A program made the position numbers and the translations under genes. A stretch of DNA of 64,000 nucleotides, from assembly GCA_030054145.1 (NCBI GenBank), contig JASGCK010000002.1, positions 1 to 64,000 of the forward strand. Reading direction: 5' to 3'. The DNA comes from Cytophagales bacterium. Lineage in GTDB: Bacteria > Pseudomonadota > Gammaproteobacteria > Burkholderiales > Burkholderiaceae_C. This document shows positions 9,275 to 18,570 of this stretch, piece by piece. The stretch's first letter is position 1. Every line of letters starts with the position of its first letter. The notes beneath the pieces were generated by a model that saw only the letters and a program-made list of their open reading frames with translations, had not been told where the DNA came from and did no database searches.

Positions 9275-10135
9275 CTATTCAATCCTATCTTCTAATAACT
9301 CCCAAACGGGTTGCAAGGAGCCCACCAAATCGGGCAGCGTGCCAAGGTCAATACGGCTCTCGTCAGGCGAGTGAAAATCACTCCCCTTGGAAGCCGCCAG
9401 CTTAAATTCCTTCGCCATATCCGCATAAATCACGTACTCGGCTGCGCTGTGACTACCTGTGACGACCTCTACGCCGCGTCCGCCAAAGTTTTTGAAGTCG
9501 GTAAACAGCGCGTACTCAACATTGGCATCAAAACCATAGCGTCCAGGATGCGCTATCACCGCTTCGCCGCCCGCCTCAACAATCCACGTCACTGCGTCTT
9601 TCAACTTCGCCCAGCGGTGCGGCACAAAGCCTGGATTGCCTTCAGTGAGGTATTTGCGAAAGACAGAGTTGGTATCAGGACACACGCCACTTGCCACCAA
9701 ATGCCGCGCAAAGTGCGAGCGCGAAATCAAATCTGGATTGCCCACATAGTGCAGCGCACCTTCAAACGCGCCTTTGATGCCCACTTTCGCAAGACCATCC
9801 GACATCTCGTGCGCACGCGCTAAACGCCCCCCCCTGACGGCAGCCAAACCAGCAGCGATCTGTGGGTTAGCCGCGTCAAAACCAAGCCCCACAATGTGCA
9901 CCGTTTTATCGGCAAAGGTCACGGAAATCTCCACCCCCGTCAAATACTTCATGCCATTGGCCCTGGCCGCAGTGCGTGCCCGCGCAATCCCGCCCAGCTC
10001 ATCGTGATCAGTCAGCGCCCACAGTTCCACACCATTTTTAGCGGCACGCTCGGCAAGCGCTTCGGGGGTGAGTGTGCCGTCCGACACCACTGAGTGGCAG
10101 TGCAGATCGGCGTTGATGAGGTTGTGCTGCGTCAT
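9275..10135 (-). CDS. PHP-domain phosphoesterase (RNase AM / nucleoside bisphosphatase type)
   Basis: A 286-residue PHP metallo-hydrolase. Metal ligands are visible in DLHCHS (His12, His14) and TDHD (42-45), with an internal helical insert typical of the YciV/TrpH group. Characterised members hydrolyse 3',5'-nucleoside bisphosphates and trim RNA 5' ends. The start overlaps the PIN-toxin stop by 4 bases, implying translational coupling to the toxin-antitoxin pair. The trpS gene lies two genes downstream, as is common for this family. Confidence 0.87.
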   Translation of the reverse strand: MTQHNLINADLHCHSVVSDGTLTPEALAERAAKNGVELWALTDHDELGGIARARTAARANGMKYLTGVEISVTFADKTVHIVGLGFDAANPQIAAGLAAVRGGRLARAHEMSDGLAKVGIKGAFEGALHYVGNPDLISRSHFARHLVASGVCPDTNSVFRKYLTEGNPGFVPHRWAKLKDAVTWIVEAGGEAVIAHPGRYGFDANVEYALFTDFKNFGGRGVEVVTGSHSAAEYVIYADMAKEFKLAASKGSDFHSPDESRIDLGTLPDLVGSLQPVWELLEDRIE

Positions 10136-10554
10136 GAAAGCTGGGCCATTAAATTGACAAAAGGTTTTTGCGACTTCCAGCGGTGCGCACCAAAATCACG
10201 CTGATCCGTTGTGAGAATCCGCCCGTGCCCTAAGTGCTCCGCCAACAGCACCATCGACGCATCGGCTAAATCCATGGGCAAATCAATGTATTTTTTCATC
10301 ATCTTTTGCATACGCGGGAGCAACGTTTGAGGAATATCCCAAATCAAAATATCGCCCTCCTCTACCGCAGTCAGAACAGTCCGTGCGCATACCATGTGGA
10401 CGTGCGACTCAAGCATATAAACGGCTTCCGCAATAACGGGCCAGGTCGTCATCCAACCTTCTTTTTTTGTATGCAACAACCGCGTAGCACGCTGATGCTC
10501 TACATCCTTAACGTCTAAGAGTGCAACGATATAACCCGCATCCATCAAAATCAT
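10132..10554 (-). CDS. PIN-domain ribonuclease, VapC-like toxin
   Basis: A 140-residue PIN fold with the acidic tetrad apparently intact: Asp5 in MDAGY, Glu43 in IAEAVY, Asp98 in LADAS and Asp117 in TTDQRDF. VapC-type toxins cleave RNA, often tRNA or rRNA. It is preceded by an RHH protein gene overlapping by 4 bases, the usual antitoxin-toxin order, and its stop overlaps the PHP phosphatase start. Function as a toxin is inferred from family and context. Confidence 0.82.
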   Translation of the reverse strand: MILMDAGYIVALLDVKDVEHQRATRLLHTKKEGWMTTWPVIAEAVYMLESHVHMVCARTVLTAVEEGDILIWDIPQTLLPRMQKMMKKYIDLPMDLADASMVLLAEHLGHGRILTTDQRDFGAHRWKSQKPFVNLMAQLS

Positions 10555-10853
10555 GACTCGGACACCTTTGGTTGTTTCCCATGTTTTTTGTGAAGTCCCG
10601 CCAAATACAGCGCTTTGTAATTTCTAGACAATTGCCCTTGATATTGCGGGTCGCTTGCGTAGCGCCCCACCATTTGTTCCAGTGTAGAAGGCTTATCCGC
10701 CGCCTGCTGCTTACGCGTTGCGTTATAAAAATGCTCAAGACTGGCTCGAACTACATCGCTGACCGCCATGCCCGTTTTTGCAATCAAAAACTCTAAGCGC
10801 TGGGCTGTCGTGGGATCAAGCCGTGCGTTAATGCGCATGGTGGTAAATGACAT
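10551..10853 (-). CDS. Ribbon-helix-helix protein, probable antitoxin
   Basis: A 100-residue protein. Its first 45 residues look like an RHH/CopG DNA-binding domain (a beta strand in TTMRINARL, then two helices ending SDVVRASLEHF), followed by a charged tail that would bind the toxin. A Shine-Dalgarno-like AAGGAT precedes ATG 10853. It overlaps the PIN gene by 4 bases. Antitoxins of this kind usually repress their own operon; I could not identify an operator. Confidence 0.78.
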   Translation of the reverse strand: MSFTTMRINARLDPTTAQRLEFLIAKTGMAVSDVVRASLEHFYNATRKQQAADKPSTLEQMVGRYASDPQYQGQLSRNYKALYLAGLHKKHGKQPKVSES

Positions 10854-10887
10854 GATCCAATCCTTTCGGCGTTAATGCGTTTGGATG

Positions 10888-12228
10888 TCATTGTATGACA
10901 ATCTCGCCCTTGAGCGAATACGCCTTCGCGTCGGTGATGGTCACATCGACCAACTGCCCAATGAGTCGCGGATGGCCCGCAAAACTCACCACACGGTTGC
11001 ACTCCGAGCGCCCCAGCAATTGCCCTGCTAACTTATCGGCTGCGCGCTCCACAAGCACGCGCTGCACCGTGCCTAATTTGCGCTGCGCAATTTTTTGCGC
11101 ATTCGCTTCAATCGTCGCTTGCAGATGTTGCAGGCGTTTGAGCTTGACTGCGTGCGGCGTATCGTCCGCCAGATTTGCCGCTGGCGTACCTGGACGCGGG
11201 CTAAAAATAAAGCTAAAACTATTATCAAATCCAATCTCGTGGATGAGCGCCATCATCTTTTCAAAATCCGCGTCTGTCTCGCCTGGAAAGCCAACGATAA
11301 AGTCGCTTGATATCGATATATCGGGGCGAATCGCCCGCAGTTTGCGAATCGTACTTTTAAACTGCAAAGATGTGTAACCACGCTTCATGGCCATCAAAAT
11401 GCGATCCGAACCGTGCTGCACGGGCAGGTGCAAATGATTGACCAGCTTGGGGTTGCGGGCATAGCAATCAATCAAGCGCTGACCAAATTCATTGGGGTGA
11501 CTGGTGGTATAGCGGATGCGCTTCATCGCATCCATCTCACCGATGCGATCAAGCAAATAAGCAAAGTCAACAATCTCGCTCGTCGCGTCACCTTTGACTA
11601 ATTGACCGCGATAACCATTGACGTTTTGCCCGAGCAAGTTCACCTCAATCACACCTTGTTTTGTCAGGTGTGTGATCTCCGCCATCACGTCATCAAACGG
11701 ACGACTCACCTCTTCGCCGCGCGTGTATGGCACGACGCAGTACGAGCAATATTTTGAGCAGCCTTCCATGATAGACACAAACGCGCAAGCCCCGTCCACG
11801 CGGGCAGGCGGCAGGTGATCGAACTTTTCAATCTCTGGAAACGTGATATCGACTTGCGGTTTATTCTTCGCTTTGCGTGCGTTGAGCAACTCAGGCAAGC
11901 GGTGCAAAGTCTGCGGGCCAAACACCACATCCACATAAGGCGCACGGGCGATAATGGCAGCGCCTTCTTGGCTCGCCACGCAGCCGCCCACGCCAATTTG
12001 CACGCCCTTGGCTTTGAGGTGCTTTACGCGCCCCAAATCGCTAAACACTTTTTCTTGCGCCTTTTCGCGCACCGAGCAGGTGTTAAACAAAATGAGATCG
12101 GCCTCATCCACGCTATCGGTTTGGGTGTAACCCTCTGCGCCGTGCATCACGTCCACCATCTTGTCCGAGTCGTACTCGTTCATTTGGCAGCCAAAGGTTT
12201 TAATAAAGACTTTTTTGTTTTGGTTCAC
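10888..12228 (-). CDS. miaB: tRNA-2-methylthio-N6-dimethylallyladenosine synthase MiaB
   Basis: Radical-SAM methylthiotransferase that adds the 2-methylthio group to i6A37 of tRNAs reading UNN codons. It has the N-terminal MTTase domain ([17 protein letters not shown]; further Cys in FNTCSVREK and GGCVAS), the radical-SAM CxxxCxxC in CSKYCSYC, and a C-terminal TRAM domain. I chose GTG 12228 (MNQNKKVF, about 446 residues) because the longer frame needs a TTG start and adds residues not seen in the family. Confidence 0.95.
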   Translation of the reverse strand: MNQNKKVFIKTFGCQMNEYDSDKMVDVMHGAEGYTQTDSVDEADLILFNTCSVREKAQEKVFSDLGRVKHLKAKGVQIGVGGCVASQEGAAIIARAPYVDVVFGPQTLHRLPELLNARKAKNKPQVDITFPEIEKFDHLPPARVDGACAFVSIMEGCSKYCSYCVVPYTRGEEVSRPFDDVMAEITHLTKQGVIEVNLLGQNVNGYRGQLVKGDATSEIVDFAYLLDRIGEMDAMKRIRYTTSHPNEFGQRLIDCYARNPKLVNHLHLPVQHGSDRILMAMKRGYTSLQFKSTIRKLRAIRPDISISSDFIVGFPGETDADFEKMMALIHEIGFDNSFSFIFSPRPGTPAANLADDTPHAVKLKRLQHLQATIEANAQKIAQRKLGTVQRVLVERAADKLAGQLLGRSECNRVVSFAGHPRLIGQLVDVTITDAKAYSLKGEIVIQ

Positions 12229-12290
12229 GGTGATGCCTATCAATGCAAGCGTGTTGAAGGAAAGAGAGAGTCCTCTTGAGAATTTTTAAA

Positions 12291-13196
12291 TCATACCAGT
12301 CGTATCTGCAACGGAGCACGATGTTCATTGACCTTTGCAATGATGTACTCAAGCTTCAGTCCATTATCCGTAATGGTTTGAATGCGCCGCAAATCGACAA
12401 GCAATACATCACCTTTACCAAAGCGCTCTTCGCCAGCATTCACTCGCTTAAGGAATTGCTTATCAGCAACCTCTGCAAAAAAGGAAGCTGCACCATCACT
12501 AAATCGCCACTTGTTGTCGTCTTTGAAAACAGGTGACTCAATTTGCAAGAGAACGCCTGAACTCAAGGTATCTGAAACAACATCAGCCTCGCTAGCAGCC
12601 ATCTCGAATGATGCGACATCTGCTTTTTCAACGACAACCTCAGTTTTCCCGTCACGTCCCGTTGCAAAAATATCAACTCCTTCGCGCTCTAATGGCCTCA
12701 GAACTTTTGCCAGTGCTTGACGAACTATGCGGTTTTGATAGAGTTTTCCTGTCACTAAGTCAGTCTCAAAAGTTTCGATGCTTTCAGACAATCTCAATTC
12801 AAAAATCGCTTTATCTCCCTCAGTACGAATCATCGATGGCTTGCGTCCCTTGAGCCACTTAATAACGCCAATCAACCCACCCGCGCCTAACAATCCAAGA
12901 CCACTCAAAATTGCAAAGAGATTTGCTGTAGCGGTAGCTTCTGCGCCAGAAAAAATAGAGACAATTTGCTGAGTAATCCCTTGGATGGCAATTAGGTCCA
13001 CACCAAATGAGCCTCCTTTGAAGTTTCCTTGAACGTGAACACGAACTTCTGAGGCATCAGCGAACGCGGTCTTGTTAGCCTCCTCCAATAAATTAGAAAG
13101 TGCAATAAGAGCGGGGGCTAACTCACGCAAATCCATTTGATGATTAGCTAATGCAGGACCATCATATTTAATAGAAAAATGGATTGATTCACTCAT
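12291..13196 (-). CDS. Uncharacterised protein with central membrane hairpin
   Basis: A 301-residue protein I do not recognise functionally. The N-terminal domain (1-85) begins SESIHFSIKYDGP and contains LRELAPALIALSNLLEEAN. A Gly-rich hydrophobic segment at about 91-115 ends in basic residues, and a soluble C-terminal domain of about 180 residues follows. Start at ATG 13196 avoids overlap with xerD; the longer frame would begin inside it. It sits alone between xerD and miaB, 22 bases after xerD. Its third codon positions look more AT-rich than its neighbours', which hints at acquisition. Confidence 0.75.
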   Translation of the reverse strand: MSESIHFSIKYDGPALANHQMDLRELAPALIALSNLLEEANKTAFADASEVRVHVQGNFKGGSFGVDLIAIQGITQQIVSIFSGAEATATANLFAILSGLGLLGAGGLIGVIKWLKGRKPSMIRTEGDKAIFELRLSESIETFETDLVTGKLYQNRIVRQALAKVLRPLEREGVDIFATGRDGKTEVVVEKADVASFEMAASEADVVSDTLSSGVLLQIESPVFKDDNKWRFSDGAASFFAEVADKQFLKRVNAGEERFGKGDVLLVDLRRIQTITDNGLKLEYIIAKVNEHRAPLQIRLV

Positions 13197-13218
13197 GCTC
13201 AAATTATCGCACTGCGCC

Positions 13219-14103
13219 TTATCCCCGAGGATGATGCTGGGCAACGATGGCTTTCAAACGCTCTCTTGCCACATGGGTATAAATCGTCGTGGTCGTGATA
13301 TCGGCGTGACCTAGCAGCAGTTGCACCGCCCTTAAATCCGCGCCGTGATTGAGTAAGTGAGTGGCGAACGCATGGCGCAAGGTATGCGGCGACAGTGGCG
13401 CGGTGATATCCGCCTGCGCCGCATACTTTTTAATGATGTGCCAAAAGCCTTCGCGCGTCATGCTACCACCGCGCGTGGTGACAAACAAATCATCGGTGAG
13501 TTGTCCACTCAAAATCTCAGCACGTGCTGCTTTGAGGTAGCGATCAATCCACTGCGCCGCCACTTGCCCAAACGGCACAACGCGCTCCTTGCTGCCTTTG
13601 CCTGTCACGCGTAGCGCGTTGTCATTCATGCTGACATAAAAGGTTTTGAGACCCACCAGTTCACTGACGCGCAAGCCACAGGCGTAGAGAAGCTCCAGCA
13701 TCGCGCGGTCGCGCAGACCCAGCGGTGTCTCGATATTGGGCGCACTCAGCAGCGCTTCGACTTGTGCTTCGGTCAGCGTTTTGATTGATCGCTGCACGAC
13801 TTTGGCACTGACGAGCCAAAGCGTCGGGTCTTGCGCCATGTGGCGCTCACGCACCGCCCAGCGAAAAAATCGTTTAAACGTAGCTTGTCGGCGGTTGGCA
13901 GTACTGCTTTTGGTTGCCGCGTGTTTGGCTGCAAAGTAACCATCGATGTCAGCTTGCACCGCTTGGTTTAAGCCACGCCCTTGCGGGGAAAGCCAAGCGG
14001 CAAAAAGCGTTAGATCGCGCCGATAGGCTTCTAACGAATTTTTGGCTAAACCCTCTTCCAACCACAGCGCATCAATAAAGGCATCAATGAGTGATTGCGA
14101 CAT
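13219..14103 (-). CDS. xerD: Site-specific tyrosine recombinase XerD
   Basis: Resolves chromosome dimers at dif together with XerC. It is 294 residues, with the N-terminal SAM-like core-binding domain (ALWLEEGLAKNSLEAYRRDL) and the catalytic set Arg145, Lys169, His240, Arg243, His266 and Tyr275 (IYTHV). The ALWLE start and the C-terminal Q-HHPRG tail favour XerD over XerC. All catalytic residues are present. Confidence 0.94.
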   Translation of the reverse strand: MSQSLIDAFIDALWLEEGLAKNSLEAYRRDLTLFAAWLSPQGRGLNQAVQADIDGYFAAKHAATKSSTANRRQATFKRFFRWAVRERHMAQDPTLWLVSAKVVQRSIKTLTEAQVEALLSAPNIETPLGLRDRAMLELLYACGLRVSELVGLKTFYVSMNDNALRVTGKGSKERVVPFGQVAAQWIDRYLKAARAEILSGQLTDDLFVTTRGGSMTREGFWHIIKKYAAQADITAPLSPHTLRHAFATHLLNHGADLRAVQLLLGHADITTTTIYTHVARERLKAIVAQHHPRG

Positions 14104-14124
14104 CCTTGTTGGATCAATCTAGCA

Positions 14125-15120
14125 TCAATCTAAAGTGAGCTTGGCGGTTTGCACCACTTTTTTGTAGACCTCAAACTCAGCCTTGATTTGCGCCGCAAAT
14201 TGATCTGGATTATTGGCAACAATTAACGCACCCGTATCTTCAATTTTCTTTTTGATGATGGGATCTTCTACCGCTTTTTTCACGCCCGCATTAATTTTGT
14301 CAACCACTTCTTTCGGCAAATTTTTAGGACCATAAATGCCGTAATAAGCCATGCGGTTCACGGGCTCTAAACCAACCTCCTTAAAAGTTGGCGTGTTTGG
14401 TAATACCGTCAACCTGCCGGGGGCAGCAACCACGATCGCTACGAGCTTCCCTTCTTTGATAAACGGCAGGGCAGACGGCAAGTTATCAAAAATAATTGCC
14501 ACTTGACCGCCCACCGTATCGCGTAGCGCAGGCCCTGCGCCCGAATAGGGAATATGCGTAATAAATACGCCCGCCATGCTTTTGTATAGCTCAGTTTGCA
14601 AGTGCCCAATGCCGCCAACACCCGAGGTGGAATAAGAATACTTGCCAGGATTTTTTTTGAGTTGCGCAACAAATCCGTTGTAGTCGCAAGGCGTGCCTTT
14701 GGGTAGATCGTTGCAAAAGCTAGGATGCACGGCAATCACGTTCGGCGTTGCGGCAATGTTGATGATTGGCGTGAAGTCGGTTAGCGGGTTATAGGGCGTT
14801 TTAGGGTTAATAGCGGGATTCGCTGCTGTGGTTGAAACCGTTGCAAAACCGAGGTTGTAGCCATCGGGCACAGCACGCGCCGTCTCTGCCGCGCCGACCA
14901 CACCGCCGCCGCCAACTTTATTCAGCACAAGCACGCTTTGCCCCAAAATTTTGCCCAGCGGATCGGCAATCACGCGCCCCACAATGTCTGTTGTTCCGCC
15001 TGGTGCAAACGGCACAACAAGGCTAATGGGTTTATTAGGGTAATTTTGCGCAAACAAGCTGTGCGACACCAAGGCGGTAGCCAGCACCACAAGTTGAGGG
15101 AAGGTCTTCATTTTCGTCAT
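14125..15120 (-). CDS. Bug-family solute-binding protein (tripartite tricarboxylate transporter)
   Basis: A periplasmic binding protein of about 331 residues. It has a signal peptide ending HSLFAQ, then the family hallmarks NYPNKPISLVVPFAPGGTTD near the mature N-terminus and HIPYSGAGPALRD in the middle. The family binds carboxylates and other small acids. No TctA/TctB membrane genes are nearby, so it is an orphan like most Bug proteins. Start ATG 15120 is chosen because GGAG precedes it at good spacing; an upstream ATG at 15141 would add seven residues ahead of the signal peptide. Confidence 0.9.
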   Translation of the reverse strand: MTKMKTFPQLVVLATALVSHSLFAQNYPNKPISLVVPFAPGGTTDIVGRVIADPLGKILGQSVLVLNKVGGGGVVGAAETARAVPDGYNLGFATVSTTAANPAINPKTPYNPLTDFTPIINIAATPNVIAVHPSFCNDLPKGTPCDYNGFVAQLKKNPGKYSYSTSGVGGIGHLQTELYKSMAGVFITHIPYSGAGPALRDTVGGQVAIIFDNLPSALPFIKEGKLVAIVVAAPGRLTVLPNTPTFKEVGLEPVNRMAYYGIYGPKNLPKEVVDKINAGVKKAVEDPIIKKKIEDTGALIVANNPDQFAAQIKAEFEVYKKVVQTAKLTLD

Positions 15121-15144
15121 GTTGTTACTCCAGATATTCATAAA

Positions 15145-15921
15145 TTAAGCTACGGGCTTGAGCAGTTTAAGCCATTTTTTTGCAGGCAACTCCCAGCGCG
15201 ACTCAATCGCATCCGCGCGTTGCGCCAATAAGTCTGGCGCCACCTCGGGCTTGCTGCGAAACGCCATCACCACCGTATTACCCTCACGTGTCGGCTGAAA
15301 AGCCCAGAGACAATCCGCGCCAAAAGCTTGTTTCATTTTGTCCAAGCTGGAGGCAAAACTGTTATGGCGACCAAACAGGTTCACCGTCATGATGCCATCG
15401 TCTGTCAATAACGCACGGCAATCTTGATAAAACGCCTGTGTGTCCATCACAGGTGCGGCGGCTTCTTGATCGTACAAATCCACCGCCAATGCGTCTACCG
15501 CACCTAGCCAACGCGCGTGTTTGATCTCTTTGGCAGCATCCGCGAGCACAACCTCTAAGCGGTGATTGTCAGGTGGCAACTTAAACCACTCGCGGCAGAT
15601 AGTGATCACTTGAGGATTAATCTCTATTGCCGCCGTCTTCATACCCAAAACCTTGTAGCAGCATTTAGTGATGGCCGATGCGCCCAAACCCAACTGTAGC
15701 GCTTGACGATCTTTGACCGACGCGCTGGACACAAAGAGCAGCCACGCCATCATGCGCCGCACGTAATCAAGCTCAATAGCAAAGGGCTGCTTAATCGTCA
15801 TCGTGCCCTGAATCCAAGGCGAGTCAAGATGCAGGCACCGCACGCCGCCATATTCACTCAGGGTGACATCGGGAAAGTTCTTCATGGTCAGTACGAGGTA
15901 CGCCTCATAACTATGAGGCAT
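15145..15921 (-). CDS. Spermidine synthase-like SAM-dependent protein
   Basis: A 258-residue member of the polyamine aminopropyltransferase/methyltransferase superfamily. The SAM or dcSAM site is visible as ALQLGLGASAITKCCY with the acidic end of strand two in AIEINPQ, and a DLYDQE segment stands where the synthase catalytic Asp is expected. It lacks the full N-terminal beta domain of bona fide spermidine synthases, so polyamine synthesis is not assured. ATG 15885 (MKNFPDV) is an alternative start. An 18-bp palindrome overlaps the start codon. Confidence 0.78.
   Translation of the reverse strand: MPHSYEAYLVLTMKNFPDVTLSEYGGVRCLHLDSPWIQGTMTIKQPFAIELDYVRRMMAWLLFVSSASVKDRQALQLGLGASAITKCCYKVLGMKTAAIEINPQVITICREWFKLPPDNHRLEVVLADAAKEIKHARWLGAVDALAVDLYDQEAAAPVMDTQAFYQDCRALLTDDGIMTVNLFGRHNSFASSLDKMKQAFGADCLWAFQPTREGNTVVMAFRSKPEVAPDLLAQRADAIESRWELPAKKWLKLLKPVA
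15902..15919. repeat. 18-bp palindrome at a gene start
   Basis: GCCTCATA-AC-TATGAGGC is a perfect 8-bp inverted repeat with a 2-base spacer, overlapping the last bases of the annotated ATG at 15921. It could be a dimeric operator or an RNA hairpin hindering initiation at this ATG, which would favour the internal start at 15885. Confidence 0.5.
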
Positions 15922-15924
15922 TCA

Positions 15925-16785
15925 TTATTTTGCAAAGTCCTTTTGTGCTTTCTGCGCAAATTGAAAGCGCTTGAATAGGCTTTGGATGTTGTGCGTGGTT
16001 TGAGTTTGCAATTCCATCACGTCTATCGCGCGTAGCTTTGCTAACGTAGCGCCGATTTTGGGCAACTCGGTAGGCGTATTTTTTTGCATCACCCTACCCT
16101 GCGCCCGTTCAGCCGCAGTCACATAAAGCCACTGCGGCGCAATATCAGGCGCATCGGTCTCTAGCACCAGCGATTCAAGCGGCAACTCACGCGCCAAGCG
16201 GCGAATCTGCTGCGAGCGCTCATACGTCAGTGTGCCGCCAAACCCCAGTTTGAATCCCAAATCGATGCAGCTTTGCGCTTGCTGCAAGCTGCCATTAAAA
16301 GCATGGACAATACCGCCCAATGTCTTCGTCCAAGCCTTATCCCGCAAGCCTTTCAAGAGCATATCGGCGCTACGCCGCAGGTGCACAATCACAGGCAAAT
16401 CAAAGCGCTTGGCAAGCGCCAACTGAACGGTATAAAAATGCCATTGCCGCTCCCGCATGGCAGGCGTACACAGTTCGGGCACAAAATAATCGAGCCCAAT
16501 TTCACCCACCGCCACGAGGTGCGGATCGTTTTGATGCTGCGCGAGTTCAGACGCTAAAAAATCTAAATCCTCTTCGTTTGCTTGCGGAACATACAAAGGA
16601 TGAATCCCAAGCGCGTAAGCATCGCCGTGTTGCTGCGCCAGCTCTCTCACCGCCGCAAAATTTGACCGTGCCACAGCAGGAATCACGCACAAGCCAACAC
16701 CCGCTTGCCGCGCCAGCGCACGCACCGCAGCGCGATCAGCATCAAACTCTGGTGCATCAAGGTGGCAGTGACTGTCAATCCACAC
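15925..16785 (-). CDS. TatD-family metal-dependent deoxyribonuclease
   Basis: A 286-residue TIM-barrel hydrolase. It has the N-terminal HxH motif (DSHCHLD), Glu in GEIGLDY, the mid-barrel His in VIVHLRR and IVHAFNG, and a late Asp in LETDAPD. TatD enzymes act as 3'-5' DNases in DNA repair and in clearing oxidised or fragmented DNA. It lies 3 bases from the spermidine-synthase-like gene and 5 from the D-aminoacylase gene, so it is probably in one transcript with them. Confidence 0.9.
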   Translation of the reverse strand: MWIDSHCHLDAPEFDADRAAVRALARQAGVGLCVIPAVARSNFAAVRELAQQHGDAYALGIHPLYVPQANEEDLDFLASELAQHQNDPHLVAVGEIGLDYFVPELCTPAMRERQWHFYTVQLALAKRFDLPVIVHLRRSADMLLKGLRDKAWTKTLGGIVHAFNGSLQQAQSCIDLGFKLGFGGTLTYERSQQIRRLARELPLESLVLETDAPDIAPQWLYVTAAERAQGRVMQKNTPTELPKIGATLAKLRAIDVMELQTQTTHNIQSLFKRFQFAQKAQKDFAK

Positions 16786-16790
16786 GAGGG

Positions 16791-18560
16791 TTAGCCCTTC
16801 ATCCGCACCAGCTTGCCAGGCTTGTTGCTGGTTAACTCACCGGCTCGAATGACGCACTGCCCCGCCACCCACGTTCCTATATAACCACTGGCTTTTTGTA
16901 CAAAGCGCCTACCGCCTGCGGGCAAGTCGCGCACGAGTTCTGGAATGCCAAGCGCCAGTTTGTTGGGATCAATCACGTTGATGTCAGCACGCATGCCAAT
17001 TTGCAACGTGCCGCGATCTTTCAACCCCACATACTGCGCCTGCTTTTGCGTGAGTGCTTGCACCACAGCGGGAAGCGCCATTTGGCGTGGGTCGCCAGCC
17101 TTTTGCAAACCTTGCACCCAGTGCGTGAGCATGAAGGTAGAGAAGCTCGCATCGCACACCGTGCCCACATGTGCGCCCGCATCCGATAGCCCAAACAATG
17201 CGTGCGGATACGTCAGCATCTGATGCACCGTATTTAAGTTCCCCTCGTTGTAATTAAAAATCGGGAAATAAATGAGGTTGTTGCCATCGCCCTCGGCTAG
17301 GTAGTCATAAATGACTTCCATTGCCGTCGTGCCACGCGCTTTGGCTCGCGCATAAAAACTATCCTTGACGTGCGGTTCGTAATTCACCTTGCCATCCATC
17401 ACCAGCGGAAACATACGCGCACTGATGCGCTCGATTTGCGCGCGCAAAATATCGACCAAGGGCGGCACGGCATTACCATCCGTCGCCAGCGGCAAGGCAG
17501 GCTCTAAGAGCACGCGCTGCTTGACCTTGGGGGCACGCATCGCCAAAGCCCGCTCTGGTAAAGGCTTGGCGGCTATCTCTTGATACGCAGGGCAGCCCAT
17601 AAAAAGATGAAATGACGCATCAAGTCCTGTAATCACACCAATGCCGCGCGACGCTGTTTGCAAATAAAGCGGCAAGCCTTTGGCACGCGCTGCCAGCGTT
17701 CGCGCCTGCACGCGCTCATGCTGAGTCGCGCCTGGGTCGCGCTGCAACCACGTCATCGACAGCCGCTTGTTGGATGCCGCTGCCATCGCTTCAATCAAAT
17801 CAAATTCGGCATCCAAGTTATCGTCTGCGCGCAACACATCAAAGTCGTTCACCACTTGAATCACGCCGTGTGCATAAGGCTTGAGCGTGCCAGCCAGCGC
17901 CGTGAGCTCGGCGTGGCTGCTCTCCGACGCAGGTGTCGCTTGTCCTCGGCTGGTGCGGTGGTTGTCGCTGCGACCCGTCGAAAATCCCGCCGCCCCTGCT
18001 CGCAAAGCCTCGTCCAGCAAGGCGCACATCGCATCGAGGTCGGCCACGCTTGCTTCTGCCCCTGCTTTGGCACGCTCGCCCATGACAAACATTCGGAGCG
18101 GATCGTGCGGTACTTGTACCAAATAATCCAAACTGCGCGGAGTTTTCTCTAACGCCGCCATGTACTCAGGAAAGCTTTGCCAATCCCACTTCACGCCTTC
18201 CGCCAGCGCCGCGCCGGGAATGTCCTCCACGCCTTCCATGAGCTCAATTAAGCGCTGCTCTTCCCCGCGCTTCACAGGGGCAAAACCCACGCCGCAGTTG
18301 CCCATGACCAAGGTCGTCACACCGTGATAAATGCTGGGTACAAACGCATCGTCCCACGTTGCTTGCCCGTCGTAATGCGTATGCAGATCAATAAAGCCTG
18401 GCATCACCCATGCGCCTTTGGCATCTATCACTTCTTTGGCTGCGTCAGCAATGTCGCCAATCGCAGCAACCAAGCCGTCCTTGATGCCAACGTCCGCCGC
18501 ATAAGGCTCGCCGCCTGTTCCGTCAACCACCAGTCCGCCCTGAATAATGAAATCAAGCAT
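16791..18560 (-). CDS. N-acyl-D-amino-acid deacylase family amidohydrolase
   Basis: A 589-residue amidohydrolase of the D-aminoacylase type. The composite beta-domain opens the chain ([16 protein letters not shown]), the metal-binding HxH lies in [14 protein letters not shown], and a late Asp is in LSDAGAH. Members remove N-acyl groups from D-amino acids or process related amides; the substrate cannot be read from sequence. It is adjacent to a BASS-type transporter gene (10 bases), which may import its substrate; that is inference. Confidence 0.87.
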   Translation of the reverse strand: MLDFIIQGGLVVDGTGGEPYAADVGIKDGLVAAIGDIADAAKEVIDAKGAWVMPGFIDLHTHYDGQATWDDAFVPSIYHGVTTLVMGNCGVGFAPVKRGEEQRLIELMEGVEDIPGAALAEGVKWDWQSFPEYMAALEKTPRSLDYLVQVPHDPLRMFVMGERAKAGAEASVADLDAMCALLDEALRAGAAGFSTGRSDNHRTSRGQATPASESSHAELTALAGTLKPYAHGVIQVVNDFDVLRADDNLDAEFDLIEAMAAASNKRLSMTWLQRDPGATQHERVQARTLAARAKGLPLYLQTASRGIGVITGLDASFHLFMGCPAYQEIAAKPLPERALAMRAPKVKQRVLLEPALPLATDGNAVPPLVDILRAQIERISARMFPLVMDGKVNYEPHVKDSFYARAKARGTTAMEVIYDYLAEGDGNNLIYFPIFNYNEGNLNTVHQMLTYPHALFGLSDAGAHVGTVCDASFSTFMLTHWVQGLQKAGDPRQMALPAVVQALTQKQAQYVGLKDRGTLQIGMRADINVIDPNKLALGIPELVRDLPAGGRRFVQKASGYIGTWVAGQCVIRAGELTSNKPGKLVRMKG

Positions 18561-18570
18561 AAAAGTGCTC

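Noticed and set aside
13197-13244. Longer start for the unknown gene at 12291
   Set aside because: It would begin inside xerD; ATG 13196 gives a coherent N-terminus.
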